From Lysobacteraceae bacterium NML95-0200 (GTDB lineage: Bacteria > Pseudomonadota > Gammaproteobacteria > Xanthomonadales > Xanthomonadaceae): a stretch of DNA of 64,000 nucleotides. A program made the translations under genes and the position numbers. The stretch lies in NCBI GenBank assembly GCA_002798255.1, contig NWQQ01000020.1, positions 1-64,000 on the forward strand. Reading direction: 5' to 3'. Below the pieces are notes generated by a model that ran no database searches, was not told the origin of the DNA, and worked only from the letters and a program-made list of their open reading frames with translations. This document shows positions 1 to 11,314 of this stretch, one piece after another (the first letter of the stretch is position 1; the number at the start of each line of letters is the position of its first letter).

Positions 1-109
1 ACTGCGCGGCATCCGTGGCGGTCAAATCCATGGCAAACAGACGCAAAAGACGTCGAAACTTGGCCTTACTGATTTTTGAGTGACGGTAATATCTATTTTT
101 GCTTGGCAT
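1..109 (-). CDS. IS1595-family transposase, N-terminal part (runs off the window)
   Basis: The minus strand opens with ATG at 107-109 and reads 36 residues (MPSKNRYYRHSKISKAKFRR, then LLRLFAMDLTATDAAQ) before the window edge. This basic, helix-rich start resembles the N-terminal helix-turn-helix of IS1595-family transposases. The catalytic part lies outside the window. The stretch 110-156, upstream of the ATG, probably holds this element's terminal inverted repeat, because the neighbouring IS481 reading frame loses homology at about 157. The element therefore seems to have inserted into the 3' end of the IS481 copy. The family assignment rests on recall of related N-termini. Confidence 0.6.
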   Translation of the reverse strand, partial: MPSKNRYYRHSKISKAKFRRLLRLFAMDLTATDAAQ

Positions 110-156
110 TTCAAGAAGTTAGCATGTTGTCAACACATGTTTGCTTCCTAAGCCCC

Positions 157-1067
157 TTGAATAATTCAGGCTGGGAATCCCACTGTTTGCAGATGAATTC
201 GTAGGGTGTCAGTCCCTTTAGCGTCTTGAGCCTGCAGGCGAAGTTGTAGGCGTCCATGAAGCTGGCCAGGTGCTGCTGCAGCTGTGCGTGATCGTCGTAG
301 TGGAAACGCTTGACGGTGGCTTCCTTGATGGTTCGGTTCATGCGCTCGACCTGTCCATTCGTCCAGGGATGCTTGACCTGGGTCAGGCGGTGCTCGATGT
401 CATGTTCTTGGCACACCCGGGTGAAGATGTGCTCAAAGCTGCAGCGGTCACAACTGAGATGGGTGAACTGGATGCCGTTGTCAGTCAGCACCGTATGGAT
501 GTGGTAGGGCACGGCATCCATCAGCTTGCGCAGAAACTGCGCGGCTACCATCTTGGTGGCGCGGCCATGCAGTTGGGCAAAAGCAAACTTGGACGTTCTG
601 TCAATGGCCACAAACAGGTACAGCTTGCCTTCGGCGGTATGCACCTCGGCGATATCGACATGGAAATAGCCGATGGGATAACGCTTGAAGTGTTTTTTGA
701 CGGGCTTGTGGTCTTGCGGCTCAGGCAGCCGGGAGTGCCATGGCGCTTCAGGCAGCGATGCAGGGAAGAGCGGGTCAGATGCGGGATAGTGGGCTGCAAG
801 GCATACAGACAGTCATCCAGCGGCAGCAGGGTGTGCTTGCGAAAGGCGACGATGGCGGCCTCCTCCTCGATGGATAGCACGGTCGAGCGCGGTTGCTTGG
901 GTCCGGTGGGCAGGTCAGCCACCGAAGTGCGTTTCTTCCACTTGGCCACCGTCTTGGGATTGATGCCATAGCGCTTGGCGAGCGCTTTCAAGCGCTCTTG
1001 ACTCTCTTGTATTGCTCGACGGGTTGCCTCTGTCGTGGTGGCGCGTGCATGGAGTACCTGACCCCAT
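157..1067 (-). pseudogene. IS481-family transposase in two frames, with a possible -1 frameshift signal
   Basis: The upstream frame encodes a DNA-binding domain (segment KRYGINPKTVAKWKKRTS). The downstream frame encodes the rve/DDE core, with the Asp motifs FHVDIAEV and VLTDNGIQF and the Glu motif NGQVERMNRTIK all intact. One C is missing from the C run at 731-733, so the two halves are in different frames. A perfect A-AAA-AAC heptamer in the upstream frame at 692-698 would return ribosomes to the downstream frame by a -1 slip. The usual family start (MGQVLH) is also displaced: there is an extra G after the ATG at 1065-1067. The last residues (GLRKQTCVDNMLTS) come from the inserted IS1595-type DNA. 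It is either dead or made at a low level by frameshifting. Confidence 0.7.
692..698 (-). promoter_or_regulatory. Candidate -1 ribosomal frameshift heptamer (A AAA AAC) in IS481 copy A
   Basis: Read on the minus strand, the upstream frame is TCA-AAA-AAC and contains the canonical slippery heptamer in the correct phase. After a -1 slip the next codon is CAC at 692-690, which opens the downstream frame (HFKRYPIGYF, then the catalytic core). The same heptamer is in the same phase in copy B at 11476-11482. I did not fold the downstream RNA to look for a stimulatory structure. Confidence 0.45.
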
Positions 1068-1102
1068 AGTGCTTCCTTCCATTCGGGGGATAAGATGGAG
1101 CC

Positions 1103-1495
1103 ATTAAAGCATGAGACCTTACGCCTAAAAACCCAGATTGTCTCCATCTTCAAGCAGGCCGATGCCGGTGTCGCTGTCAAGGATATCTGCCGGCAGTCCG
1201 TTATCAGCGTGCCGACCTCACAAGTGGAAGTCGAAGTACGGCGGCCTTGAGGCCTCCGAGTAGACCTGGAGGCCGAGAATGCCAGGCTTAAGCGGCTGTA
1301 TGCCGAGCTGGCACTCGATAACGCTGCCATGAAGGATTTGAACGCAAAAAACTGTAGGGCCGGCGCAGAAGCGCGAGGTGGTGCCGCATCTAATCCAGGT
1401 GCACACCCGTCGCCTGAGCCGATCCTGCGAATGCGCCGGGTTGTCACTGCGATGGCATGCGGCAAGCCCTGACTGGTGGCTACAATATGACGCTT
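1103..1495 (+). pseudogene. Degenerate IS3-family orfA/orfB remnant
   Basis: Reading across frameshifts, the plus strand gives pieces of an IS3 OrfA: LRLKTQIVSIFKQADAGV, VKDICRQ, then ENARLKRLYAELALDN and AAMKDL, which are typical of the helix-turn-helix and leucine-zipper parts. From about 1365 it continues with an OrfB-like start (AQKREVV, HLIQVHTRRLSR). Several stops and indels interrupt it and there is no intact transposase. It fills the gap between IS481 copy A and the 3' end of clpB. Confidence 0.6.
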
Positions 1496-1528
1496 GATAC
1501 CCGATATCTTGCCTTTGTGCTGCGCGAG

Positions 1529-1556
1529 CGCCGTGACACAGGCATCTGAGTCACGG
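1529..1556. terminator. Hairpin downstream of clpB
   Basis: An 8-bp perfect inverted repeat (GCCGTGAC / GTCACGGC) with a 12-nt loop lies 24 bp past the clpB stop. No T-run follows on the minus strand, so intrinsic termination is doubtful. It could equally be part of the decayed IS3 DNA. Confidence 0.3.
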
Positions 1557-1579
1557 CGCCAGGGTGTTGCTGTCTGCAC

Positions 1580-4177
<2,598 letters not shown>

Positions 4178-4216
4178 AAGTTTTGAAGTTGAAAGGCGGC
4201 GAACCGCAATACCTCA

Positions 4217-4245
4217 AACGTGGGGACAAAGCGGCAGGTTTCAAC
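4217..4245 (-). promoter_or_regulatory. Sigma-32 (heat-shock) promoter of clpB
   Basis: On the minus strand, GTTGAAA (4245-4239), a 13-nt spacer and CCCCACGTT (4225-4217) match the sigma-32 consensus CTTGAAA / CCCCATnT closely. The -10 box is about 40 bp upstream of the clpB start, the expected leader length. Heat-shock control of clpB is well established in gammaproteobacteria; this site is inferred from sequence only. Confidence 0.7.
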
Positions 4246-4325
4246 AACAAAACAAGGGCTTGGCAGCTGCCGAAAAACTCGTTTAACCCATGTTTAACTG
4301 GATTCCGCTTGTAAAGTGCGCAATG

Positions 4326-4354
4326 AAAAACCGGAGCCAGTGACTCCGGTTTTT
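4326..4354. terminator. Intrinsic terminator after the HU-like gene
   Basis: An 11-bp perfect stem (AAAAACCGGAG / CTCCGGTTTTT) with a 7-nt loop, flanked by A and T runs, lies 19 bp past the stop of the minus-strand HU-like gene. Its symmetry would allow termination in both directions. Confidence 0.85.
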
Positions 4355-4372
4355 GCGGCGCTGCCGGGCGAA

Positions 4373-4798
4373 TCAGGCGGCGGCGTCCTTGAGCTTTTTC
4401 AAAGGTTGCAGCTTGACTTTGACCGAGGCCGGTTTGGCGGCGAATACCTGTTCTTCCTTGGTAAACGGGTTGATGCCTTTGCGTTTGGGTTTGGCCGGCA
4501 CCTTGACTACCTTGATTTTGAAAAGTCCCGGCAGGGTGAAGGCGCCCGCGCCCTTTTTGTGTACCGAGGCATGGATGGTGGACTCCAGTGCAGCCAGCAC
4601 GGCTTTGACATCCTTGCTGGCGACTTCGGCGTGTTCGGCAAGATGCGCAACCAGTGCCGATTTGGTCAGCACTTCGGCAATCGGTTTCATGGTTTTGGCA
4701 GCGGCCTTTTTCGGCGCGGCTTTCACCGGGCTTGCCTTTTTGGCAGCGGTTTTGGCAGTGGTGGTTTTTTTCGGCGCAGCAGCTTTCTTCGTGGCCAT
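4373..4798 (-). CDS. HU/IHF-family DNA-binding protein with Lys/Ala-rich N-terminal tail
   Basis: A 141-residue histone-like protein. Residues 1 to about 45 are a Lys/Ala/Pro/Thr-rich tail (MATKKAAAPKKTTTAKTAAK and onward) resembling histone H1. The rest is a bacterial HU-type fold with LTKSALVAHLAEHAEVASKD, GAGAFTLPGLFKIKVVKVPA and the Pro-containing DNA-binding arm NPFTKEEQVFAAKP. The start is ATG at 4796-4798; the frame stays open upstream to 4933, but that extension looks non-coding. HU proteins bend and compact DNA, and the tail probably adds nonspecific DNA binding. The gene is monocistronic, with its own terminator. Confidence 0.9.
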   Translation of the reverse strand: MATKKAAAPKKTTTAKTAAKKASPVKAAPKKAAAKTMKPIAEVLTKSALVAHLAEHAEVASKDVKAVLAALESTIHASVHKKGAGAFTLPGLFKIKVVKVPAKPKRKGINPFTKEEQVFAAKPASVKVKLQPLKKLKDAAA

Positions 4799-4947
4799 GG
4801 GTTTGATGTTCCTTATGTCAATGGTTTGAGATGCGCGGCGTTGACCGGCAGCCCAATGTAGAACAGGCCTTGTCTCCGAGCCAAGCGTTTTTGGCAGGTT
4901 TTTGGGCAGAAAAATCCTGAATAGCCGTTGCACTGCCTATTCAGGTT

Positions 4948-5838
4948 TTACCAAAACATTTCACCGCGAATCACGCAGGCCACTTTGCCGCCCGACCAGA
5001 TATCGCCGGCCTCATCCACCGAAAGCACAAGCTGGGCGTCAAAGCCGATTTCCCGCCCCTGGCTGACGCGATAGCTGGGCTTGTCGCCGGGCAGGGCATC
5101 TTGCTGTGCCAGCCAGGCAGCGAGGGTGGCATTGGCCGCACCGGAGGCGGCGTCTTCAAATGGGGAGCCATTGCCGACCCAGGCGCGCACTGCCAGTTCG
5201 TAGTCCGGATTCTGGCTGCGGGCATAGGCGCAGATGCCCATGCTGTTGGTCGCTTGTGCCAGGGCGGCAATGGCTTGCCAGTCGGGTGTGGCGGCGCGCA
5301 GGCCGGCCTCGTCAGCCACTTCCACCAGCCACCAGCGGCGGCCGCCGTCCATCAGCGCGGGCGGCAATTCGCCCAGCTTGAGTGCGGCCAGTGCGCTGCC
5401 AAAGCGCCGGTCGCAGGCGCTTGTGGTTTCCACAAGTCGCGCGCGCGGGGTACGGATGGCGATGCTGGGGTTTTCAGCTTCACCACTGACTTTCAGTGGC
5501 AGTTTTCCGGCAATGCCGTCCTGCACCAAAATGCCATCGCGGGGCTGGGCAAGCCCGGCTGCCAGCACGGCACGGGCGGTGCCGACGCTGGGATGGCCGG
5601 CAAACGGCACTTCGCGGGCAGGGCTGAACATGCGCAGCCGATAGCTGCTGTCGCTGGCGCTGGCGGGCAGTACGAAGGTGGTTTCCGGTAGCCGGGTCCA
5701 GCGGGCGATGGCCTGCATGTCGGCATCGCTCAAGTCCTCGCCATCGAGCACTACGGCCAGCGGGTTGCCCACACCGGGGCGGTGGGCAAAAACATCAAGT
5801 TGCATGAAAGGACGCGGGCGCGGGCTGTATTTGCTCAT
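4948..5838 (-). CDS. PhzF-family isomerase (phenazine biosynthesis-like protein)
   Basis: A 296-residue member of the PhzF/diaminopimelate-epimerase fold family. Visible motifs are MQLDVFAHRPGVGNPLAVVL near the start, RLPETTFVLPA with the family's catalytic Glu, the FAGHPSVGTARAVL loop, and GSPFEDAASGAANATLAAWL in the C-terminal half. No other phenazine gene is nearby, so the substrate is unknown; most chromosomal homologues are uncharacterised. It is divergent from lysAC, with 45 bp between the starts. Confidence 0.88.
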   Translation of the reverse strand: MSKYSPRPRPFMQLDVFAHRPGVGNPLAVVLDGEDLSDADMQAIARWTRLPETTFVLPASASDSSYRLRMFSPAREVPFAGHPSVGTARAVLAAGLAQPRDGILVQDGIAGKLPLKVSGEAENPSIAIRTPRARLVETTSACDRRFGSALAALKLGELPPALMDGGRRWWLVEVADEAGLRAATPDWQAIAALAQATNSMGICAYARSQNPDYELAVRAWVGNGSPFEDAASGAANATLAAWLAQQDALPGDKPSYRVSQGREIGFDAQLVLSVDEAGDIWSGGKVACVIRGEMFW

Positions 5839-5883
5839 AAAATGGGGCTCTTTCCAGAATGCGACTAGTGCCGGGTCATTTTA

Positions 5884-8469
5884 ATGTCGTCCATCTCCCA
5901 TGCCGCCACTTGGCGGGTTTTGAAGTTCGGTGGCAGCAGTGTTTCGCAGCGGGCGCGCTGGGACAATATTGGCCGCATTGCCGCTGCGCGGGCGCAGCAT
6001 GGCCGGGTATTGGTGGTGGTATCGGCGCTTTCGGGGGTGACCAACCAGTTGCAGGCGATTGCGCAGGGCGAGAATATCGCCGCCCATGTCGCCGAGCTTG
6101 TTGACCGGCATCTGGACTTTGCCAAGGCGTTGGCGCTGGATGCAGACACGGTGCTGGCTGAGCGTCTTGCAGCCTTGCAAGCCCTGGCCTGCGATGCGCG
6201 TGCGGCCCGCCGCAGCCTTGACTGGCAGGCAGAAGTATTGGCGCAGGGCGAGCTGCTTTCTTCCACGCTCGGCGCGGCCTATCTGCGTGCGCAGGGGCTG
6301 GACTTGGGCTGGTGCGATGCACGCGATTGGCTATCGGCCATTGCCATGCCCAACCAGAGCGACTGGGCCGGGCGGCTGTCGGTGAACTGCCAGCGTCATG
6401 CGGATGAAGCATGGCGCCAGCGTTTTGCCGCGCAGCCGCAGCGGATGTTGATTACCCAGGGCTTTGTCGCCCGTCACCCCGATGGCGGTACGGCGATTCT
6501 GGGGCGTGGCGGCTCGGATACGTCGGCCGCGTATTTCGGTGCGTTGCTGGCTGCCGATGCCGTGGAAATCTGGACCGATGTGCCGGGCATGTTCAGTGCC
6601 AATCCGCGCGAAGTGCCGGATGCGCGCGTACTGGCGCGGCTGGATTATGCCGAGGCGCAGGAGATTGCCACCACCGGCGCCAAAGTGCTGCATCCGCGTG
6701 CGATCGGCCCTTGCCGCGAGGCGCGGGTGCCGATGGCGATTCTGGACACCTCAAGGCCGGAGTTTCCCGGCACGCGCATCGACGAGCGTGCCGCCACCGT
6801 GCCGGGCGTGAAGGCTATCAGCCGCCGTAACGGCATCGTGCTGGTATCGATGGAGTCCATCGGCATGTGGCAGCAGGTCGGCTTCATGGCCGATATTTTC
6901 GAGCGATTCAAGCGCCATGGCCTGTCGGTAGATCTGATTGGCTCCTCGGAAACCAATGTCACGGTATCGCTGGACCCGAGCGAAAACCTGATGACCACCG
7001 ATGTGCTCTCGCGCCTGTCCGAAGATTTGACCAGGGTGTGCCGGGTGAAGGTGATTAGCTCCTGCGCGGCCATCACCCTGGTGGGACGCGGCATGCGTTC
7101 ACTGTTGCACAAGCTCTCAAGCGTTTGGGCGCGCTTTGGGCAGGAGCGCGTGCACCTGATTTCGCAGTCCTCCAATGACCTTAACCTGACCTTCGTCATT
7201 GACGAGATCGATGCCGATGGCCTGATACCGCACCTGCATGCCGAGTTGATAAAAAGCGGCGCCATGCCGGTGCGGGAGAAGCATGTATTTGGCAGCAGTT
7301 GGCACCGGCTGAATGAGGCGCAAAAACCGCCGCTGCCGAAGTGGTGGCAAAGCCGCCGCGCCGAGTTACTGGCCTGCGCCGCCGAAGGCACGCCGCGCTA
7401 TGTATATGACCTGCCGACCTTGCGCGCGCAGGCGGCCAAGCTCAAGGCTGTGGAGGCGGTGGAGCGGCGCTATTTCGCCATCAAGGCCAATCCGCATCCG
7501 GCCATTTTGCGTGCGCTGCATGAGGCGGGTTTCGGGTTTGAATGCGTGTCGCTGGCGGAAATCGAGCATGCCTTTGCCCAGGTACCGGGCTTGCAGCCTG
7601 CGGATGTGTTGTTTACCCCGAGCTTTGCACCGCGTGCCGAATATCAGGCCGCGCTGGCGCGTGGCGTGCGTCTGACACTGGACAATCTGGAGGCGCTGCA
7701 CAACTGGCCGGAACTGTTTGCCGACAGGGAAATCTGGTTGCGCGTGGACCTTGGGCGTGGCGATGGTCACCACGCCAAGGTGGTCACCGGGGGCAGCGCC
7801 TCCAAGTTCGGCCTGCCGCTGGCGCGTATCGAGGCTTTTGTCGACAAGGCGCGTGCGCTGGACATGCGCATCACCGGGCTGCATGCGCATCTGGGCAGCG
7901 GCATCCAGTCGCCCGCGCACTGGGCAGGGGTGCAGGCAGAGCTTGCTACCCTGGCCGATGGCATTGGCACCATCGAAACATTGAATCTGGGTGGCGGCCT
8001 GCCGATTCCCTATCAGCCCGAAGATGATGAATTTGACCTGGACGGCTGGGCTCGCGCCGTGGCCGAGGTCAAGGCGGCCTTCCCGCGCTATCGCATCGCC
8101 ATCGAGCCGGGACGGTTTCTGGTGGCGCAGTGCGGCGTGCTGCTCAGCCATGTCACCCAGGTGGTGGAAAAAGAAGGCGTGCGCCGCGTTGGCCTGGATG
8201 CGGGCATGAATGCGCTGCTGCGCCCTGCCCTGTATGAGGCCTGGCATGACATCCGCAATCTCTCGCGGCTGGAGGATGCGCGCACGTGCAGTTTTGATGT
8301 GGTCGGGCCGATTTGCGAAAGCGGCGATGTGCTGGGGCACGGCCGCGAGCTGCCGGCGGCTACCGCCGAGGGCGATGTAATCCTGGTTGCCGATGCCGGC
8401 GCCTATGGCTATGTGATGGCCAGCCACTACAACCTGCGCGCCTTGCCGCAGGAGCATGTGCTGGATTGA
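5884..8469 (+). CDS. lysAC: Bifunctional aspartate kinase / diaminopimelate decarboxylase
   Basis: An 861-residue fusion of the first and last enzymes of lysine synthesis. Residues 1 to about 450 are an aspartokinase: KFGGSS at 14-19, GRGGSDTSAAYFGALL, and ACT regulatory domains (VSMESIGMWQQVGFMADIFE; LIGSSETNVTVSL). From about 475 to the end is a PLP-dependent decarboxylase: YFAIKANPHP with the Schiff-base Lys at 534, the glycine loop NLGGGLPIPY and the late CESGDVLGHGREL motif. Aspartokinase makes aspartyl phosphate; the decarboxylase turns meso-DAP into lysine. Such fusions are typical of Xanthomonadaceae. The ACT domains suggest lysine feedback. No lysine riboswitch fits in the 45-bp upstream gap. 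murL follows after 13 bp, so the two are probably cotranscribed. Confidence 0.95.
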   Translation: MSSISHAATWRVLKFGGSSVSQRARWDNIGRIAAARAQHGRVLVVVSALSGVTNQLQAIAQGENIAAHVAELVDRHLDFAKALALDADTVLAERLAALQALACDARAARRSLDWQAEVLAQGELLSSTLGAAYLRAQGLDLGWCDARDWLSAIAMPNQSDWAGRLSVNCQRHADEAWRQRFAAQPQRMLITQGFVARHPDGGTAILGRGGSDTSAAYFGALLAADAVEIWTDVPGMFSANPREVPDARVLARLDYAEAQEIATTGAKVLHPRAIGPCREARVPMAILDTSRPEFPGTRIDERAATVPGVKAISRRNGIVLVSMESIGMWQQVGFMADIFERFKRHGLSVDLIGSSETNVTVSLDPSENLMTTDVLSRLSEDLTRVCRVKVISSCAAITLVGRGMRSLLHKLSSVWARFGQERVHLISQSSNDLNLTFVIDEIDADGLIPHLHAELIKSGAMPVREKHVFGSSWHRLNEAQKPPLPKWWQSRRAELLACAAEGTPRYVYDLPTLRAQAAKLKAVEAVERRYFAIKANPHPAILRALHEAGFGFECVSLAEIEHAFAQVPGLQPADVLFTPSFAPRAEYQAALARGVRLTLDNLEALHNWPELFADREIWLRVDLGRGDGHHAKVVTGGSASKFGLPLARIEAFVDKARALDMRITGLHAHLGSGIQSPAHWAGVQAELATLADGIGTIETLNLGGGLPIPYQPEDDEFDLDGWARAVAEVKAAFPRYRIAIEPGRFLVAQCGVLLSHVTQVVEKEGVRRVGLDAGMNALLRPALYEAWHDIRNLSRLEDARTCSFDVVGPICESGDVLGHGRELPAATAEGDVILVADAGAYGYVMASHYNLRALPQEHVLD

Positions 8470-8482
8470 GGAGAAAGCGTGA

Positions 8483-9838
8483 ATGAGTAGTTTCGGGCGC
8501 GACCAGATGCGCGTGTTTCGTTTTGTGCGCCGTGACATGGACTTGTCCAGCGGCAGCATTGAGCTGGTATATGCCTTTGACGATGGCGCAGAATGGATTG
8601 AGCGCATCAGCATCCCCGGTGCGCCGTTTGTGCTGGATGAGACGCGCGCCGGGGCATTGCAGCAGGCCTTGACCCTGCTGCACCTGATTGCCGGGGTGAG
8701 CTATTACAAGGCGGCGGTGCCGGGCGAAATCCGCGTGGAATACACGCAACTGGATGAGGCCAGCGCCGCGCTGCTGGACACTATCTATTTGCAGGGGCTG
8801 GGTGAATTCGCCTATCGCAATGGGCTGGATTTGCGCGCGCGCATCCGCTTCCCGCGTGCGGGCCAAGCACTGCCGCAGGCGCCTGCGCTTGGCCTGCGCC
8901 AGCACGCGCTGGTGGCCATTGGCGGCGGCAAGGACTCGCTGGTGTCCATCGAAACCCTGCGCCGCGCCGGGGAGTCGCAAACCGTGACCTGGATTGGCAA
9001 CTCGCAACTGATTCGCGCCTGTGCCGAACATACCGGGCTGGCCACGCTCAATATCAGCCGCCAGCTTGCCCCCGAGCTTTTCGAGGCGAATCGCCAGGGC
9101 GCATGGAATGGGCATATTCCGGTGACGGCCATCAATTCCGCCATCATGGTGGTGGCCGCCATCCTGACCGATGCCGACCAGGTGGTGTTTTCCAATGAAC
9201 GCTCGGCCAGCTACGGCAGCCTGATTGCAGGCAGCGGCGAAGTGAACCACCAGTGGTCGAAGGGCTGGGATTTCGAGCGCCGCTTTGGCGAGCATGTCGC
9301 GCAGCATGTGGCCGCCGACCTGCATTACTACTCGCTGCTGCGGCCCTTGAGCGAGCTGGCGGTGGCGCGGCAGTTTGCCAAAGGCAGCCATTACGATGCG
9401 CATTTTTCCAGCTGCAACCGCAATTTCCATATCCTTGGCGAGCGCCCGGCCAGCCGTTGGTGCGGGGTCTGCCCGAAGTGCCATTTCGTGTTTCTGGCAC
9501 TTGCCCCGTTCATGCCCAAGCCGCGTCTGACCGCCATTTTTGGCCGCAACTTGCTGGATGCCGAAAGCGAGCAGGCGGGTTTTGATGCCTTGATGGAATA
9601 CCACGATCACAAGCCGTTCGAATGCGTCGGCGAAGCGCGCGAATCGCGTGCGGCGATGGCGGCGCTGGCCGAGCGTCCGGAGTGGCAGGAGGATGCGCTG
9701 GTGCGCCGTTTCGCCAGGGAAATCGCCCCGCAGTTGCAGGGCGAGGACTTGTCGCTGGAAGCACTGCTCACCCCCGCTGGCGAGCACCGCATTCCGCCTG
9801 CACTCTGGGAGCGCATCCGTGCAGATTTCGCAGCTTGA
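8483..9838 (+). CDS. murL: UDP-MurNAc-L-Ala-L-Glu epimerase MurL
   Basis: A 451-residue protein matching the MurL family described in Xanthomonas. MurL epimerises the terminal L-Glu of UDP-MurNAc-L-Ala-L-Glu to D-Glu in an ATP-dependent reaction, replacing glutamate racemase. Visible features are a PP-loop-like [20 protein letters not shown] at about 140-160 (nucleotide binding), [10 protein letters not shown], and a Cys-rich stretch FSSCNRNF ... [16 protein letters not shown]. The start is ATG at 8483, with GAGGAGAAAG upstream. It overlaps the start of murD2 by 20 bp, so the two are very likely translationally coupled. The identification rests on sequence recall and the diagnostic pairing with a MurD-type ligase. 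Confidence 0.88.
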   Translation: MSSFGRDQMRVFRFVRRDMDLSSGSIELVYAFDDGAEWIERISIPGAPFVLDETRAGALQQALTLLHLIAGVSYYKAAVPGEIRVEYTQLDEASAALLDTIYLQGLGEFAYRNGLDLRARIRFPRAGQALPQAPALGLRQHALVAIGGGKDSLVSIETLRRAGESQTVTWIGNSQLIRACAEHTGLATLNISRQLAPELFEANRQGAWNGHIPVTAINSAIMVVAAILTDADQVVFSNERSASYGSLIAGSGEVNHQWSKGWDFERRFGEHVAQHVAADLHYYSLLRPLSELAVARQFAKGSHYDAHFSSCNRNFHILGERPASRWCGVCPKCHFVFLALAPFMPKPRLTAIFGRNLLDAESEQAGFDALMEYHDHKPFECVGEARESRAAMAALAERPEWQEDALVRRFAREIAPQLQGEDLSLEALLTPAGEHRIPPALWERIRADFAA

Positions 9839-11204
9839 AGGCCAGCGCGTCGCGCTTTGGGGCTGGGGCAGGGAAGGCCGCGCCGCCTGGCAGGCAGTGC
9901 GCAGCCGCCTGCCCGAGCTTGCGCTGACGCTGTTTTGCAATCAGGCCGAAGCCGCCGATGCGGCGCAACTGGGCGATGCGCGGCTGTCGTTTGCGTTTGA
10001 GGCCAGTGGCGAGCAGTTGGCGCAGTTTGACTGGGTGGTGAAATCCCCCGGCATCAGCCCCTATGCCGAGCCAGCCAGTTTTGCCCGTGCGCGCGGCACG
10101 CGCTTTATCGGCGGCACCGGGTTGTGGTTTGCCGAGCGTGCGGCCGATGAGTCCATCTGCTGCGTCACCGGCACCAAGGGCAAGAGCACCACCAGCGCCC
10201 TGCTCGCGCATCTTTTGCGCGCTGCCGGGCAGCGCACTGCATTGGCCGGCAATATTGGTCTGCCGTTACTGGAGTTGCTGGATACCCGCGCCGAGCAATG
10301 GGTGGTGGAGTTGTCCAGCTATCAGACTCGCGATGTGGCTGAGAGCGGTGTGCGCCCGCAGCTTGCGGTAGTCACCAATCTCTTTCCCGAGCATCTGGAC
10401 TGGCATGGCTCTCAGGCGCGCTATGTCGAGGACAAGCTGGCGCTGCTCACCGGCGCCCGTCCACAGCACGCAGTGCTGAACGTCAATGATGCGCAGCTTG
10501 CAGCGCTTGACTTGCCCGACACCATCATCCACTGGTACGGCCAGCCCGATGGCTGGCATTTGCGCGGCGATACGCTATATCGTGCTGAACATTGTGTGCT
10601 CGATACCCGCCGCCTGCCGCTGCCGGGACGGCATAACCGTGGCAACCTGTGCGCGGTGCTGACCGCGCTGGACGTGCTGGGATTGGATGCCGTGGCGCTT
10701 GCGCCGCAGGCCGAAACCTTCATGCCACTGCCCAACCGCCTGCAAACGCTGGGACGCATTGACGGCGTGCTGTGGGTCAACGACTCCATCAGCACCACTC
10801 CGCACGCCACGCTGGCGGCGCTGGAGGTATTCAAGGATGAAAAAACCGTGGTGCTGGTTGGCGGCCATGACCGCGGGCTGGACTGGCAAGCCTTTGCCAA
10901 TGGCGTCCGCACTCGCCCCCCGCATGGCATTGTCACCCTGGGCGCAAATGGCGCGCGCATCCACGCATTGCTGGCGCCGCTGGCTGTAGAAAACGGTATG
11001 AAGCTGGCTGCGGCAAATGACCTGCCCGCAGCCGTGGAGGCTGCAAAACAGATGCTGCAAGGCGAGGGCGTTCTGCTGCTCTCCCCCGGCGCGCCCAGCT
11101 TCGGCGCTTACCGCGATTATGTGCAGCGCGGAAAACATTTTGCCCGCCTTGGCGGTTTCGACCCTGAACTCATCGCCGCGATACAGGGGCTGGGTGTGGG
11201 TTGA
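9819..11204 (+). CDS. murD2: UDP-MurNAc-L-alanine--L-glutamate ligase MurD2
   Basis: A 461-residue Mur ligase with the ATP loop [38 protein letters not shown] and the late [16 protein letters not shown] motif. The N-terminal Rossmann domain begins [14 protein letters not shown]. MurD2 adds L-Glu, not D-Glu, to UDP-MurNAc-L-Ala; its partner MurL then epimerises the product. I place the start at GTG 9819 because GGGAG lies 8-13 bases upstream and homology begins there. The frame is open back to 9648, but that part is out-of-frame murL sequence. A housekeeping D-Glu-specific MurD may exist elsewhere. Confidence 0.9.
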   Translation: MQISQLEGQRVALWGWGREGRAAWQAVRSRLPELALTLFCNQAEAADAAQLGDARLSFAFEASGEQLAQFDWVVKSPGISPYAEPASFARARGTRFIGGTGLWFAERAADESICCVTGTKGKSTTSALLAHLLRAAGQRTALAGNIGLPLLELLDTRAEQWVVELSSYQTRDVAESGVRPQLAVVTNLFPEHLDWHGSQARYVEDKLALLTGARPQHAVLNVNDAQLAALDLPDTIIHWYGQPDGWHLRGDTLYRAEHCVLDTRRLPLPGRHNRGNLCAVLTALDVLGLDAVALAPQAETFMPLPNRLQTLGRIDGVLWVNDSISTTPHATLAALEVFKDEKTVVLVGGHDRGLDWQAFANGVRTRPPHGIVTLGANGARIHALLAPLAVENGMKLAAANDLPAAVEAAKQMLQGEGVLLLSPGAPSFGAYRDYVQRGKHFARLGGFDPELIAAIQGLGVG

Positions 11205-11314
11205 ATGATGATGCGGCTATGGCTGTGGCTTTTGATTTTTCGCCCTGTTCGGACGCGCCGAGTACCGCAGTGACCAATGGATGAAGGCAGCGCGCAGCGA
11301 TGCGAGTTTGTCCT
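11205..11314. other. Short spacer between murD2 and IS481 copy B
   Basis: About 110 bp without a recognisable gene. A 22-codon frame starting at 11204 (MMMRLWLWLLIFRPVRTRRV) lacks a separate ribosome binding site and any known homologue, so I do not call it a gene. The abrupt join to the middle of the IS481 transposase at about 11315 suggests a deletion took the element's 5' end. Confidence 0.4.

Larger units (their letters stand above)
157..1090 (-). mobile_element. IS481-family insertion sequence, copy A (3' end interrupted)
   Basis: An IS481-type element on the minus strand with nearly the whole transposase region: helix-turn-helix, linker and DDE integrase core. Its 3' end is cut at about 157, where similarity to copy B stops and IS1595-type sequence begins. 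Its 5' end lies somewhere around 1067-1090, next to an IS3 remnant. I could not recognise the terminal inverted repeats or a target duplication. Copy B (11315-12057) lies in the opposite orientation about 10 kb away. Confidence 0.75.

Noticed and set aside
4948-5838. A phenazine biosynthesis locus
   Set aside because: Only the PhzF-like gene is present; no other phz genes are nearby, and chromosomal PhzF homologues usually have unrelated roles.
5839-5883. Possible lysine riboswitch upstream of lysAC
   Set aside because: The gap is only 45 bp; a lysine riboswitch needs about 170 nt and no such structure fits.
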